Made by a program: the position numbers and the translations under genes. The notes under the pieces were generated by a model. The model did not search any database. It saw only the letters and a program-made list of their open reading frames with translations, and had not been told where the DNA came from. From an uncultured Flavobacteriia bacterium (GTDB taxonomy: Bacteria > Bacteroidota > Bacteroidia > Flavobacteriales_D > Crocinitomicaceae): a stretch of DNA of 8,478 bases. Shown piece by piece: positions 1 through 5,961 of the stretch; the first letter of the stretch is position 1; each line of letters begins with the position of its first letter. The stretch spans positions 1 through 8,478 of the forward strand of contig CAIYXD010000490.1 of assembly GCA_903930085.1 (NCBI GenBank), read 5' to 3'.

Positions 1-183
1 ATGAAAGGGTTTACTATCGATAAAATCGAGGTACGAAATCTTCTTGGTCAGATGGTATATAATGCCGAACCAAAATCTTCAAAAATAGCTATTAATACAA
101 CTTATTTTGAAAATGGTGAATACCTAATCCAAGTGTATGCAGCGGATCAAATTATCACACGGAAATTGCAAGTTATCCGATAA
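1..183 (+). CDS. C-terminal fragment of a secreted protein with a T9SS type A sorting domain (5' end outside window)
   Basis: Sixty residues are visible and end at TAA. The pattern is that of the type IX secretion C-terminal sorting tail of Bacteroidota: a short strand with a 'VRNLLGQMVY' segment (residues about 11-20, the usual 'I.D..GR.V' position), then a spacer, an 'NGEYLIQV' turn-strand (about 38-45, the usual 'L..G.Y.V.V'), and a basic end 'TRKLQVIR'. In this family the tail directs export across the outer membrane and is removed or replaced by a lipid anchor at the cell surface. Such tails are normally fused to a large secreted enzyme or adhesin, so the ATG at position 1 is more likely an internal Met than a true start, and the cargo domain lies upstream of the window. 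A terminator follows at 207. The domain call is by pattern only; the function of the cargo cannot be stated. Confidence 0.75.
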   Translation: MKGFTIDKIEVRNLLGQMVYNAEPKSSKIAINTTYFENGEYLIQVYAADQIITRKLQVIR

Positions 184-206
184 AAAAGAATAATTTCCAA
201 TATTAG

Positions 207-241
207 GGCACTATACATTGATTTGTGTAGTGCCTTTTTTT
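207..241 (+). terminator. Intrinsic terminator of the T9SS-tail gene
   Basis: A 10-bp stem (207-216 with 225-234, one G-T wobble at 214/227) encloses an 8-nt loop and is followed directly by seven T residues (235-241). It starts 23 nt after the stop codon of the upstream + gene, the expected place for a rho-independent terminator. Confidence 0.85.
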
Positions 242-269
242 AGTGGTAATCGGTAAGAAGGGATAGAAT

Positions 270-307
270 AAAAAAAGCGCGGTAATTTAAAATTACCGCA
301 CTTTTTT
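270..307 (-). terminator. Intrinsic terminator of the hmgA-hppD operon, structurally bidirectional
   Basis: A perfect 9-bp stem (279-287 with 291-299) with loop TAA is flanked by A residues at 270-276 and T residues at 302-307. Read on the minus strand it gives a hairpin followed by a seven-T run, 20 nt past the hppD stop codon. The flanking T run on + means it could also stop read-through from the left, backing up the terminator at 207-241. Confidence 0.85.
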
Positions 308-326
308 GTATTGTTAGTGAGGGGTA

Positions 327-1487
327 TTATAACGTTCCTCTTTTTTCTTGCTCTCTTTCAATAGATTCAAACAATGCTTTAAAGTTACCAGCGCCAAATC
401 CTCTTGCTCCCATTCGTTGAATAATCTCAAAGAATAGTGTAGGGCGATCTTCTACTGGCTTGGTGAAAATTTGCAATAAATATCCTTCCTCATCCGCATC
501 AATCATGATCGAAAGTTTTTGAAGTTCTTTAATATCTTCTTTCATCATTTTCATATGCTCACCCAATCGAACTGGTATTTCATCATAGTACGCCTGCGGT
601 GGTGCAGATAAGAATTCAATTCCTCTTGCTCTCAATTGAGAAACTGTTTCAATGATATTATCCGTCGCAACTGCAATATGTTGCACTCCTGGCCCTTCAT
701 AAAAGTCGAGATATTCCTCAATTTGCGATCGCTTTTTTGCTTTTGCAGGTTCATTGATTGGAAATTTGATTCTACCATTTCCATTGCTCATTACCTTTGA
801 CATCAAAGCGGAATATTCCGTATGAATTTGTTTGTCATCGAAGGAAAGAAAATTAACAAATCCCATAACCTCTTCGTACCATTTCACCCACGTATTCATT
901 TCTCCCCAACCAACATTTCCAACCATGTGATCGATAAACTTTAATCCAACTGCTGTTGGGTTGTAATTCGATTCCCATTTTACATAGCCTGGGAGAAAAT
1001 CACCGGAATAATTTTTTCGTTCTACGAAAAGGTGAACTGTTTCGCCATATGTATAAATTCCAGCTGTAACAACTTCCCCATTTTCATCTGTTGATACAAC
1101 AGGTTCTTGGTAAGATTTCGCACCTCTTTTCATTGTTTCTGCGTAAGCGCTTCTGGCATCTTCTACCCACAATGCTACAATTTTAACGCCATCTCCGTGT
1201 TTTTTAACATGTTCACCAATCGGAGATTCACTTGTTAAAGCAGTTGTTAAAACCAATCGGATTTTATCTTGTTTCAAAACATAAGAAACGCGATCCTTCA
1301 CGCCAGTTTCCAATCCTGCATAGGCATGCGATTGAAATCCAAATGCCGTTTTATAAAAATGAGCCGCTTGTTTTGCATTACCAACATAAAATTCCACGTA
1401 ATCTGTCCCCAATAATGGCAGGAAATCTTGCGCTCCTTCAAATATTTTTTCCAATCCGTATTCTACATTCTTTACTACCTTACTCAT
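327..1487 (-). CDS. hppD: 4-hydroxyphenylpyruvate dioxygenase
   Basis: 386 residues, the usual full length for bacterial and animal HPPD. The enzyme is a cytoplasmic Fe(II) dioxygenase that converts 4-hydroxyphenylpyruvate to homogentisate, the second step of tyrosine breakdown. Two vicinal-oxygen-chelate halves are visible: an N-terminal one starting at 'DYVEFYVGNAKQAAHFY' (about 29-45) and a catalytic C-terminal one starting at 'FIDHMVGNV' (184-192). The 2-His-1-carboxylate iron site is intact: H187 (FIDH), H270 (GVQHIA) and E354 (LFFEIIQR). The 83/84-residue spacing matches the known H183/H266/E349 of the human enzyme. The family's C-terminal signature 'GNFKALFESIEREQ' (367-380) is present, so the protein is complete. 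It lies 72 nt downstream of hmgA on the same strand, with no TAnnTTTG-type promoter between them, which suggests co-transcription. No clear Shine-Dalgarno sequence precedes the ATG, which is common in this phylum. Confidence 0.97.
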   Translation of the reverse strand: MSKVVKNVEYGLEKIFEGAQDFLPLLGTDYVEFYVGNAKQAAHFYKTAFGFQSHAYAGLETGVKDRVSYVLKQDKIRLVLTTALTSESPIGEHVKKHGDGVKIVALWVEDARSAYAETMKRGAKSYQEPVVSTDENGEVVTAGIYTYGETVHLFVERKNYSGDFLPGYVKWESNYNPTAVGLKFIDHMVGNVGWGEMNTWVKWYEEVMGFVNFLSFDDKQIHTEYSALMSKVMSNGNGRIKFPINEPAKAKKRSQIEEYLDFYEGPGVQHIAVATDNIIETVSQLRARGIEFLSAPPQAYYDEIPVRLGEHMKMMKEDIKELQKLSIMIDADEEGYLLQIFTKPVEDRPTLFFEIIQRMGARGFGAGNFKALFESIEREQEKRGTL

Positions 1488-1559
1488 ATATGTTTAATTT
1501 TTTTTCAATTCGCTTTGTAATTCGCTGAAATTCATTTGTTCAGCTATTTTTTAAAATTA

Positions 1560-2726
1560 CTAGTGTTCTCCCTCAATCCAACTTTTATAGTAATTGTCTA
1601 CCTCTATTTTAACTGCGGCTTTCGTCAGTTTTAAAGGCTTGAAAGTATCCACCATAACAGCTAATTCCTGTGTTTCCTTTTTTCCAATACTTCTTTCATA
1701 TGCTCCTGGGTGCGGCCCATGCACCAAACCAGCTGGATGCAACGTAATTTGTCCGTGTTCAATGTTATTGCGACTCATAAAATCACCATCAACATAATAA
1801 AGTACTTCATCCGAATCAATATTGCTGTGGTTATATGGCGCTGGAATTGCGTCTGGATGGTAATCGTATAATCTCGGAACGAAAGAACATAAAACAAATC
1901 CTGCCGTTTCAAATGTTTGATGAATTGGCGGCGGTAAATGAACTCTTCCGGTCATTGGTTCAAAATCATGAATTGAAAATGCATACGGAAAGTTATAGCC
2001 ATCCCAACCGACTAAATCAAAAGGATGTGAAGCATAAACGTAATCGTATACGATGTCTTGTTTTTTAATTCGAACTAAAAAGTCTCCTTTTTCATCGTGC
2101 GTTTCTAATTCAGATGGTGGACGAATATCGCGCTCACAATACGGTGAATGTTCCAGTAGCTGCCCGAACCAATTGCGGTAACGTTTCGGAGTGTATACTG
2201 GACTAAATGATTGCACAATAAACAAACGATTGTCTGACCCATTGAATTCGAACTGGTAAACCATGCCGCGAGGAATCACAAGATAGTCGCCATACTTAAA
2301 ATCAATATTCCCAAGCTGCGTGCGTAATTTTCCTTCTCCTCTGTGGATGAAAATAATCTCATCCGCATCCGCATTTTTATAAAAATACGCAGTCATTGAT
2401 TTTTTTGGCGCAGCTAATTCTATATAACAATCAGAATTCACTAAAATTGGCACGCGGCTTTCAATGTAATCCTCTTTTGGCTCAACTTGATATCCAAGAA
2501 AACTGCGCATCGATAAATGTTTTTCATGCGCAATTTCTGGGGCAATATTCGTTTGACCTCTTCTTTCCTTTACTACTGTTGGAGGATTTAGATGGTACAT
2601 TAAAGTTGACATTCCGTCAAAACCAACGGTTCCGAATAATTGCTCGTGGTAAATTTCTCCAGATGGTCTTCTGAAAACCGTATGTCTTTTGTGCGGTATA
2701 TTGCCCAATTTATTATAAAATGGCAT
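1560..2726 (-). CDS. hmgA: Homogentisate 1,2-dioxygenase, compact form
   Basis: 388 residues. Cupin-fold Fe(II) enzyme that opens the homogentisate ring to maleylacetoacetate, using the product of the neighbouring hppD. The family pattern is seen in 'PPPIHQTFE' (265-273), 'YNHSNIDSDEVLYY' (298-311) and 'LHPAGLVHGPHPGAYE' (329-344). By alignment from memory with the human enzyme (H335, E341, H371) the iron ligands are H300, E307 and H336. The later anchors (Gly seven after the Glu, two His six apart) line up, but the His-to-Glu distance is seven instead of six residues. The protein is about 50 residues shorter than the human and Pseudomonas enzymes (around 435-445), so it belongs to a divergent short branch; no frameshift is seen. 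The start at 2726 gives the natural N-terminus 'MPFYNKLGNIPHKRH'; no Shine-Dalgarno is evident. It is the first gene of the hmgA-hppD operon, with a likely promoter at 2825-2832. Context with hppD makes the function call strong. Confidence 0.93.
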   Translation of the reverse strand: MPFYNKLGNIPHKRHTVFRRPSGEIYHEQLFGTVGFDGMSTLMYHLNPPTVVKERRGQTNIAPEIAHEKHLSMRSFLGYQVEPKEDYIESRVPILVNSDCYIELAAPKKSMTAYFYKNADADEIIFIHRGEGKLRTQLGNIDFKYGDYLVIPRGMVYQFEFNGSDNRLFIVQSFSPVYTPKRYRNWFGQLLEHSPYCERDIRPPSELETHDEKGDFLVRIKKQDIVYDYVYASHPFDLVGWDGYNFPYAFSIHDFEPMTGRVHLPPPIHQTFETAGFVLCSFVPRLYDYHPDAIPAPYNHSNIDSDEVLYYVDGDFMSRNNIEHGQITLHPAGLVHGPHPGAYERSIGKKETQELAVMVDTFKPLKLTKAAVKIEVDNYYKSWIEGEH

Positions 2727-2796
2727 GCTTATAATTTTAATAGTTACTAGTATGAAAGGGAAAAAGCTCCGTTCCTAATTTTAAATTTTAACCGAA

Positions 2797-2814
2797 GTTA
2801 ATGCGTTAATTAAC
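2797..2814. promoter_or_regulatory. Candidate operator: palindrome GTTAATTAAC plus a half-site
   Basis: A perfect 10-bp palindrome (2805-2814) is preceded by a second direct copy of its half-site GTTAAT (2797-2802). It lies in the hmgA/tdh divergent region, about 10 nt downstream of the predicted hmgA -7 element, so it would overlap the first transcribed bases of the hmgA operon, where a repressor often binds. AT-rich palindromes of this size can arise by chance, and no regulator gene is next to it. Confidence 0.3.
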
Positions 2815-2824
2815 TACAATTCTA

Positions 2825-2832
2825 CAAATTTA
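2825..2832 (-). promoter_or_regulatory. Predicted -7 promoter element of the hmgA-hppD operon
   Basis: On the minus strand this reads TAAATTTG, an exact match to the Bacteroidota -7 consensus TAnnTTTG. A TTTGGC that could serve as the -33 element lies at 2856-2861 (minus), but its TTG is about 24 nt away, slightly beyond the usual spacing. The predicted transcript would begin near 2819-2821, giving a 5' leader of roughly 95 nt before the hmgA ATG. Confidence 0.5.
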
Positions 2833-2938
2833 TAAGCGAAATTAAATTTATTGTGCCAAAGAAAAAATGATTATGGTCAGGATTTTGATTTTATTCGAAC
2901 AAAAAATTATAAAATACCGCATCAAACAATGCAAATTT

Positions 2939-2946
2939 TAACTTTG
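2939..2946 (+). promoter_or_regulatory. Predicted -7 promoter element of tdh
   Basis: TAACTTTG matches the Bacteroidota TAnnTTTG consensus exactly and ends 25 nt before the tdh start codon, a typical short leader. No convincing TTG -33 element lies 17-23 nt upstream, so strength cannot be judged. Confidence 0.55.
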
Positions 2947-2957
2947 TGTAAATAATT

Positions 2958-2964
2958 AGGAGAG
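2958..2964 (+). promoter_or_regulatory. Ribosome binding site of tdh
   Basis: AGGAGAG is a good Shine-Dalgarno match, seven to nine nt ahead of the ATG at 2972. It is unusual here because the other genes in the window have weak or no Shine-Dalgarno sequences, and it fixes the tdh start. Confidence 0.7.
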
Positions 2965-2971
2965 CAGACTC

Positions 2972-3922
2972 ATGTTGAAAACAATTGTAATTGGAGCATG
3001 TGGCCAGATTGGTACTGAGCTAGTGTTGAAGTTAAGAGAAATTAAAGGCGCAGAAAATGTTATTGCTGCGGATTTAAAAGTCGATTGCCCCGAAGTTTTG
3101 AAAGGTGGCCCGTATTGTAAAATGGATATTTTAGATGAAACATTGGTCCGAGAATATATAATCGAAAACGAAATCAAAGAAGTATATTTATTAGCGGCTT
3201 TGTTATCTGCAACAGCAGAAAAAAATCCTGATTTCGCATGGAAACTAAATATGGAAGGATTGTTTACTATTCTAAATCTTGCGAAAGAAAAACACATCGA
3301 TAAGATTTTTTGGCCGAGTTCAATTGCTGTTTTTGGTCCAACAACTCCAAGAGACAATACGCCTCAATATACAGTGATGGAACCTTCTACCGTTTATGGG
3401 ATTTCAAAACTAGCAGGTGAAAGATGGTGCGAATATTACCATGCAAAATTTGATGTAGATGTAAGAAGTATTCGGTATCCTGGTTTGATTTCTTATACGA
3501 GTCTTCCTGGAGGTGGAACGACAGATTATGCAGTGGATATCTTTTATCAGGCTAAATTAAATGTTCCTTACGTTTGCTATTTGAAAGAAGACACGAGTTT
3601 GCCTATGATGTTTATGGAAGATGCAATCCGCGCGACGATTGAATTGATGGACGCTCCAAAGGCAGCTGTGAAAATACGTTCTGCATACAATTTATCCGGT
3701 TGTAGCTTTACACCAAAGGAATTGGCATCTGAAATCAACAATTATATTCCTGATTTTAAAATAAGTTATGCGCCTGATTTTCGCCAGGCAATCGCAGATA
3801 GCTGGCCAAAATCTATCGATGATTCTGCAGCACGAAAAGATTGGGGCTGGAAGGAGAACTACAGTACATCCGAACTGGTAAAAGTGATGATTGAAAATGT
3901 AAATACAGATCTTTTAAAATAA
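2972..3922 (+). CDS. tdh: L-threonine 3-dehydrogenase, short-chain (epimerase-like) type
   Basis: 316 residues, NAD-dependent epimerase/dehydratase fold. The Rossmann motif GxxGxxG is at G8-G11-G14 ('GACGQIG'), with an acidic D34 at the end of the second strand, indicating preference for NAD over NADP. The catalytic pair is Y142/K146 ('YGISK'), with S116/S117 ('WPSSIAVFG') supplying the usual Ser. The segment 'PGGGTTDYAVDIFYQA' (179-194) is, from memory, characteristic of the short-chain threonine dehydrogenases known from Flavobacterium and animals, and separates this gene from sugar epimerases. Expected reaction: L-threonine + NAD to 2-amino-3-ketobutyrate + NADH in the cytoplasm, normally followed by a ligase (Kbl) giving glycine and acetyl-CoA; no kbl gene is in the window. 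The zinc-dependent TDH is a different, unrelated family. The gene is probably monocistronic and divergent from hmgA. Exact substrate is inferred from the motif, not proven. Confidence 0.88.
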   Translation: MLKTIVIGACGQIGTELVLKLREIKGAENVIAADLKVDCPEVLKGGPYCKMDILDETLVREYIIENEIKEVYLLAALLSATAEKNPDFAWKLNMEGLFTILNLAKEKHIDKIFWPSSIAVFGPTTPRDNTPQYTVMEPSTVYGISKLAGERWCEYYHAKFDVDVRSIRYPGLISYTSLPGGGTTDYAVDIFYQAKLNVPYVCYLKEDTSLPMMFMEDAIRATIELMDAPKAAVKIRSAYNLSGCSFTPKELASEINNYIPDFKISYAPDFRQAIADSWPKSIDDSAARKDWGWKENYSTSELVKVMIENVNTDLLK

Positions 3923-4020
3923 ATTGTCAATACAGTTTTTTTTAATCAGAAAAACTTGAAAAAAACGTAATTATATCTTTTATATTTATTTTACATTTTC
4001 TAATTGGAAGGTTTTTAAGA

Positions 4021-4028
4021 TAATTTTG
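4021..4028 (+). promoter_or_regulatory. Candidate distal -7 element upstream of the MORN-deoC-ALDH operon
   Basis: TAATTTTG fits TAnnTTTG. It would give a leader of about 95 nt. The only nearby TTG (4004-4006) is too close (14 nt) for a standard -33 element. Its last three bases are the TTG at 4026 that could be misread as a start codon for the next gene. Confidence 0.3.
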
Positions 4029-4095
4029 TTTTTAGAAAGAATTGTTCTATTTTTCTTATCTGTTAAACTTGTTTCAGTTTTACGAGTTATAAAAC

Positions 4096-4103
4096 TACTT
4101 TTG
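4096..4103 (+). promoter_or_regulatory. Candidate proximal -7 element upstream of the MORN-deoC-ALDH operon
   Basis: TACTTTTG fits TAnnTTTG and lies 27 nt before the preferred ATG at 4131, giving a short leader like that of tdh. A TTG at 4069-4071 is 24 nt upstream, slightly too far for a typical -33 element. T-rich sequence here raises the chance of a fortuitous match. The rest of the 3923-4130 gap shows no gene. Confidence 0.35.
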
Positions 4104-4130
4104 GTTTTTATTTTTCAAACGAAAATTCCT

Positions 4131-5000
4131 ATGCATAGATTGGTTTTTTTTCTCTCTGTTTTTTTTTCATTTCTAACGATTTCAAGTGTTTATGCTCAAA
4201 CGAATGGAGATGAAACAATAAATTTTAAAGATATTAATGGAAAAAAACAAGGGAAATGGGTATATCTTGGTAAAGATCGACCGAAAGAAGGATTTCCTGC
4301 AAATGGTAAAATCGAGGAGGGCGTTTATAAAAACAATCGAAAAGAAGGTGTTTGGATAAAATACTACCAAGATGGAGTAACACCGAAATTGAAAGGTGAA
4401 TACAGCAATAACCGCCCGCAAGGGACATATTATAAGTATTTTCCAAATGGTAAAGTAATGGAACAAGGGAATTTTTCTGGAAATTTATACCGAGATTCCC
4501 TAAAAAGATTTCATGACAATGGTAAAATTGAATACGAAGCAAATTTAAATGACCAAGGGAAAGAACAAGGTTCTGTAAAATATTTTTATCCGAATGGACA
4601 GTTGGAATTCGAATATAGCGCTATAGCCGGAGTTCCGAAAGGTAAAGCGGTTCGCTACCTTGAAAATGGAACGATTAAAGAAATCTTGTTTTATGGCGAA
4701 AATGGCGAAGTAACGAAGTTTGAGGAAAAAGTAGCTGTAAAACAAATCGAGCAAGCAGCAATTCCTGAGGTTAAAGGAGAAACAGCTCCAAAAATCACTT
4801 CTCCACGAACAAATGGAATTAAATTTCAGCCAAATGGTTACAACAAAGTATATAGCCTAAACAATGAAATTTGGCAGGATGGAAATTTTAAAAATGGAAT
4901 TCTTTGGGAAGGAAAAGTCTACGAATATGATAAAGACGGAATTCTACTAAAAGTGAAAGTATTTAAAAATGGAATCTATCACTCGGATGGCCAATTGTAA
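4131..5000 (+). CDS. Exported MORN/YwqK-type repeat protein of unknown function
   Basis: 289 residues from the ATG at 4131. This start is chosen because it puts a clean signal peptide at the N-terminus: 'MHR', a hydrophobic stretch (4-20) and a VYA|QT cleavage site after A22. The frame stays open upstream to a TTG at 4026, but that adds a second hydrophobic stretch and overlaps a -7-like element. No lipobox Cys is present, so the product is probably periplasmic or exported. The mature part is a run of degenerate repeats of about 20-25 residues with the pattern 'G.WxxYY.NG....G.Y..N...G' (for example GKWVYLGK, EGVWIKYYQDG, QGTYYKYFPNGK, SLKRFHDNGK, GSVKYFYPNGQ, GKAVRYLENG; residues about 37-180). 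After a Lys/Glu/Pro-rich linker (about 198-225) come two further copies (about 236-289). MORN-like proteins of this type are abundant in Flavobacteriales and mostly uncharacterised. deoC follows after 30 nt, so they may be co-transcribed, but a functional link is not evident. Confidence 0.8.
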   Translation: MHRLVFFLSVFFSFLTISSVYAQTNGDETINFKDINGKKQGKWVYLGKDRPKEGFPANGKIEEGVYKNNRKEGVWIKYYQDGVTPKLKGEYSNNRPQGTYYKYFPNGKVMEQGNFSGNLYRDSLKRFHDNGKIEYEANLNDQGKEQGSVKYFYPNGQLEFEYSAIAGVPKGKAVRYLENGTIKEILFYGENGEVTKFEEKVAVKQIEQAAIPEVKGETAPKITSPRTNGIKFQPNGYNKVYSLNNEIWQDGNFKNGILWEGKVYEYDKDGILLKVKVFKNGIYHSDGQL

Positions 5001-5014
5001 TAAAAACAAATCGC

Positions 5015-5020
5015 AAGGAA
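5015..5020 (+). promoter_or_regulatory. Weak ribosome binding site deciding the deoC start
   Basis: AAGGAA lies 10 nt before the ATG at 5031. An in-frame TTG at 5022 is only one nt past this site, too close for initiation, so the ATG is preferred. Confidence 0.4.
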
Positions 5021-5030
5021 ATTGCAAACC

Positions 5031-5957
5031 ATGAAAGATAAAAAAACACGAAAAGGAAATTTTAATCTGGAATCTATTACGCACGTTGCAGTTGATAAAG
5101 TTGGAGTGGAAGAACGGGTTGCCCGATTTCAAACTAGAAGCATAAAAAACGAAGCAAAACTTCAAGGTTTAAAAATGGTGTTGAGCATGATTGATCTCAC
5201 AACACTTGAAGGAAAAGACACTCCGGGAAAAGTGCGCCAAATGTGCTATAAAGCCCAACACTTGCACGAGGCTTTTTCCGGACTTCCATCTGTCGCCGCA
5301 GTTTGTGTTTATCCAACAATGGTGCGAACAGCAAAAAATGCACTCCTAAATTCAGGTGTAAATGTTGCTTCTGTTTCTACTGCATTTCCAAGCGGACAAG
5401 CGCCATTGGATGTTAAAATACGGGACACAAAATTTGCCGTCGATGAAGGTGCAGATGAAATAGATATGGTTATTTCACGCGGAAAATTTTTAAGTGGTGA
5501 ATATGCATACGTATTTGATGAAATTGCAACGATAAAGGAATTGTGTGGAAATGCCCGTTTGAAAGTAATCCTTGAAACAGGAGAATTGGCAACTTTAGAC
5601 AACGTTCGAAAAGCCAGCGATATAGCAATTTATGCAGGTGCAGATTTTATTAAAACATCCACAGGTAAAATTCAGCCTGCCGCAACAATGCAAGTTACGT
5701 ATACCATGCTAATGGCAATAAAGGATTACTACGATGCTACCGGAATTAGGATTGGAATGAAGCCCGCCGGTGGAATTTCAACATCCAAACTTGCTTTGCA
5801 CAACTTAGTTATGGTAAAAGAAGTACTGGGAAACAAATGGTTATCCAACGAATGGTTTCGTTTTGGCGCTAGCAGCCTGGCAAACGATGTATTAATGCAA
5901 ATCATGAAGTTGGAGACAGGCGTGTACCAATCTTCCGATTATTTTTCAATGGATTAA
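5031..5957 (+). CDS. deoC: Deoxyribose-phosphate aldolase, long eukaryote-like type
   Basis: 308 residues. Class I (Schiff-base) aldolase that reversibly splits 2-deoxy-D-ribose 5-phosphate into D-glyceraldehyde 3-phosphate and acetaldehyde; cytoplasmic TIM barrel. The catalytic residues are in place: Schiff-base K208 in 'DFIKTSTGK', second lysine K244 in 'GMKPAGGI', and D145 in 'DEIDMVISRG'. The 36-residue K-K distance matches that known for the human enzyme (K218/K254). The protein is about 50 residues longer than the E. coli enzyme (259 aa). The extra N-terminal helix region, 'IDLTTLEGKDTPGKVRQMCYKA' (about 53-74; written here only as a landmark), and the C-terminal 'GNKWLSNEWFRFGASSL' region resemble human DERA (318 aa) more than E. 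coli DeoC. The aldehyde dehydrogenase gene starts four nt after the stop codon, implying a shared transcript and oxidation of the acetaldehyde product. No deoxyribokinase, phosphopentomutase or nucleoside phosphorylase is in the window. Confidence 0.95.
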   Translation: MKDKKTRKGNFNLESITHVAVDKVGVEERVARFQTRSIKNEAKLQGLKMVLSMIDLTTLEGKDTPGKVRQMCYKAQHLHEAFSGLPSVAAVCVYPTMVRTAKNALLNSGVNVASVSTAFPSGQAPLDVKIRDTKFAVDEGADEIDMVISRGKFLSGEYAYVFDEIATIKELCGNARLKVILETGELATLDNVRKASDIAIYAGADFIKTSTGKIQPAATMQVTYTMLMAIKDYYDATGIRIGMKPAGGISTSKLALHNLVMVKEVLGNKWLSNEWFRFGASSLANDVLMQIMKLETGVYQSSDYFSMD

Positions 5958-5961
5958 AAGT

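Noticed and set aside
1507..1526. Direct repeat AATTCGCT (two copies, 12 nt apart) between hmgA and hppD as a regulatory site
   Set aside because: Short, imperfect outside the core and without an associated promoter element; likely chance in an AT-rich gap.
327..2726. Plus-strand open frames inside hppD and hmgA (for example 1232-1528, 1594-1797, 2396-2674) as genes
   Set aside because: They lie opposite strongly conserved enzyme genes, match no family I recognise, and have no start signals of their own; they are antisense shadows.
3934..3956. Weak hairpin after tdh (AGTTTTT paired with AAAAACT) as a tdh terminator
   Set aside because: The 7-bp stem has only two G-C-containing pairs' worth of strength and is not followed by a T run on either strand, so it was not called a terminator.
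4026..4130. TTG start extending the MORN-repeat protein by 35 residues
   Set aside because: It produces two hydrophobic stretches in a row, lacks a Shine-Dalgarno and overlaps a -7-like element, whereas the ATG at 4131 gives a normal signal peptide.
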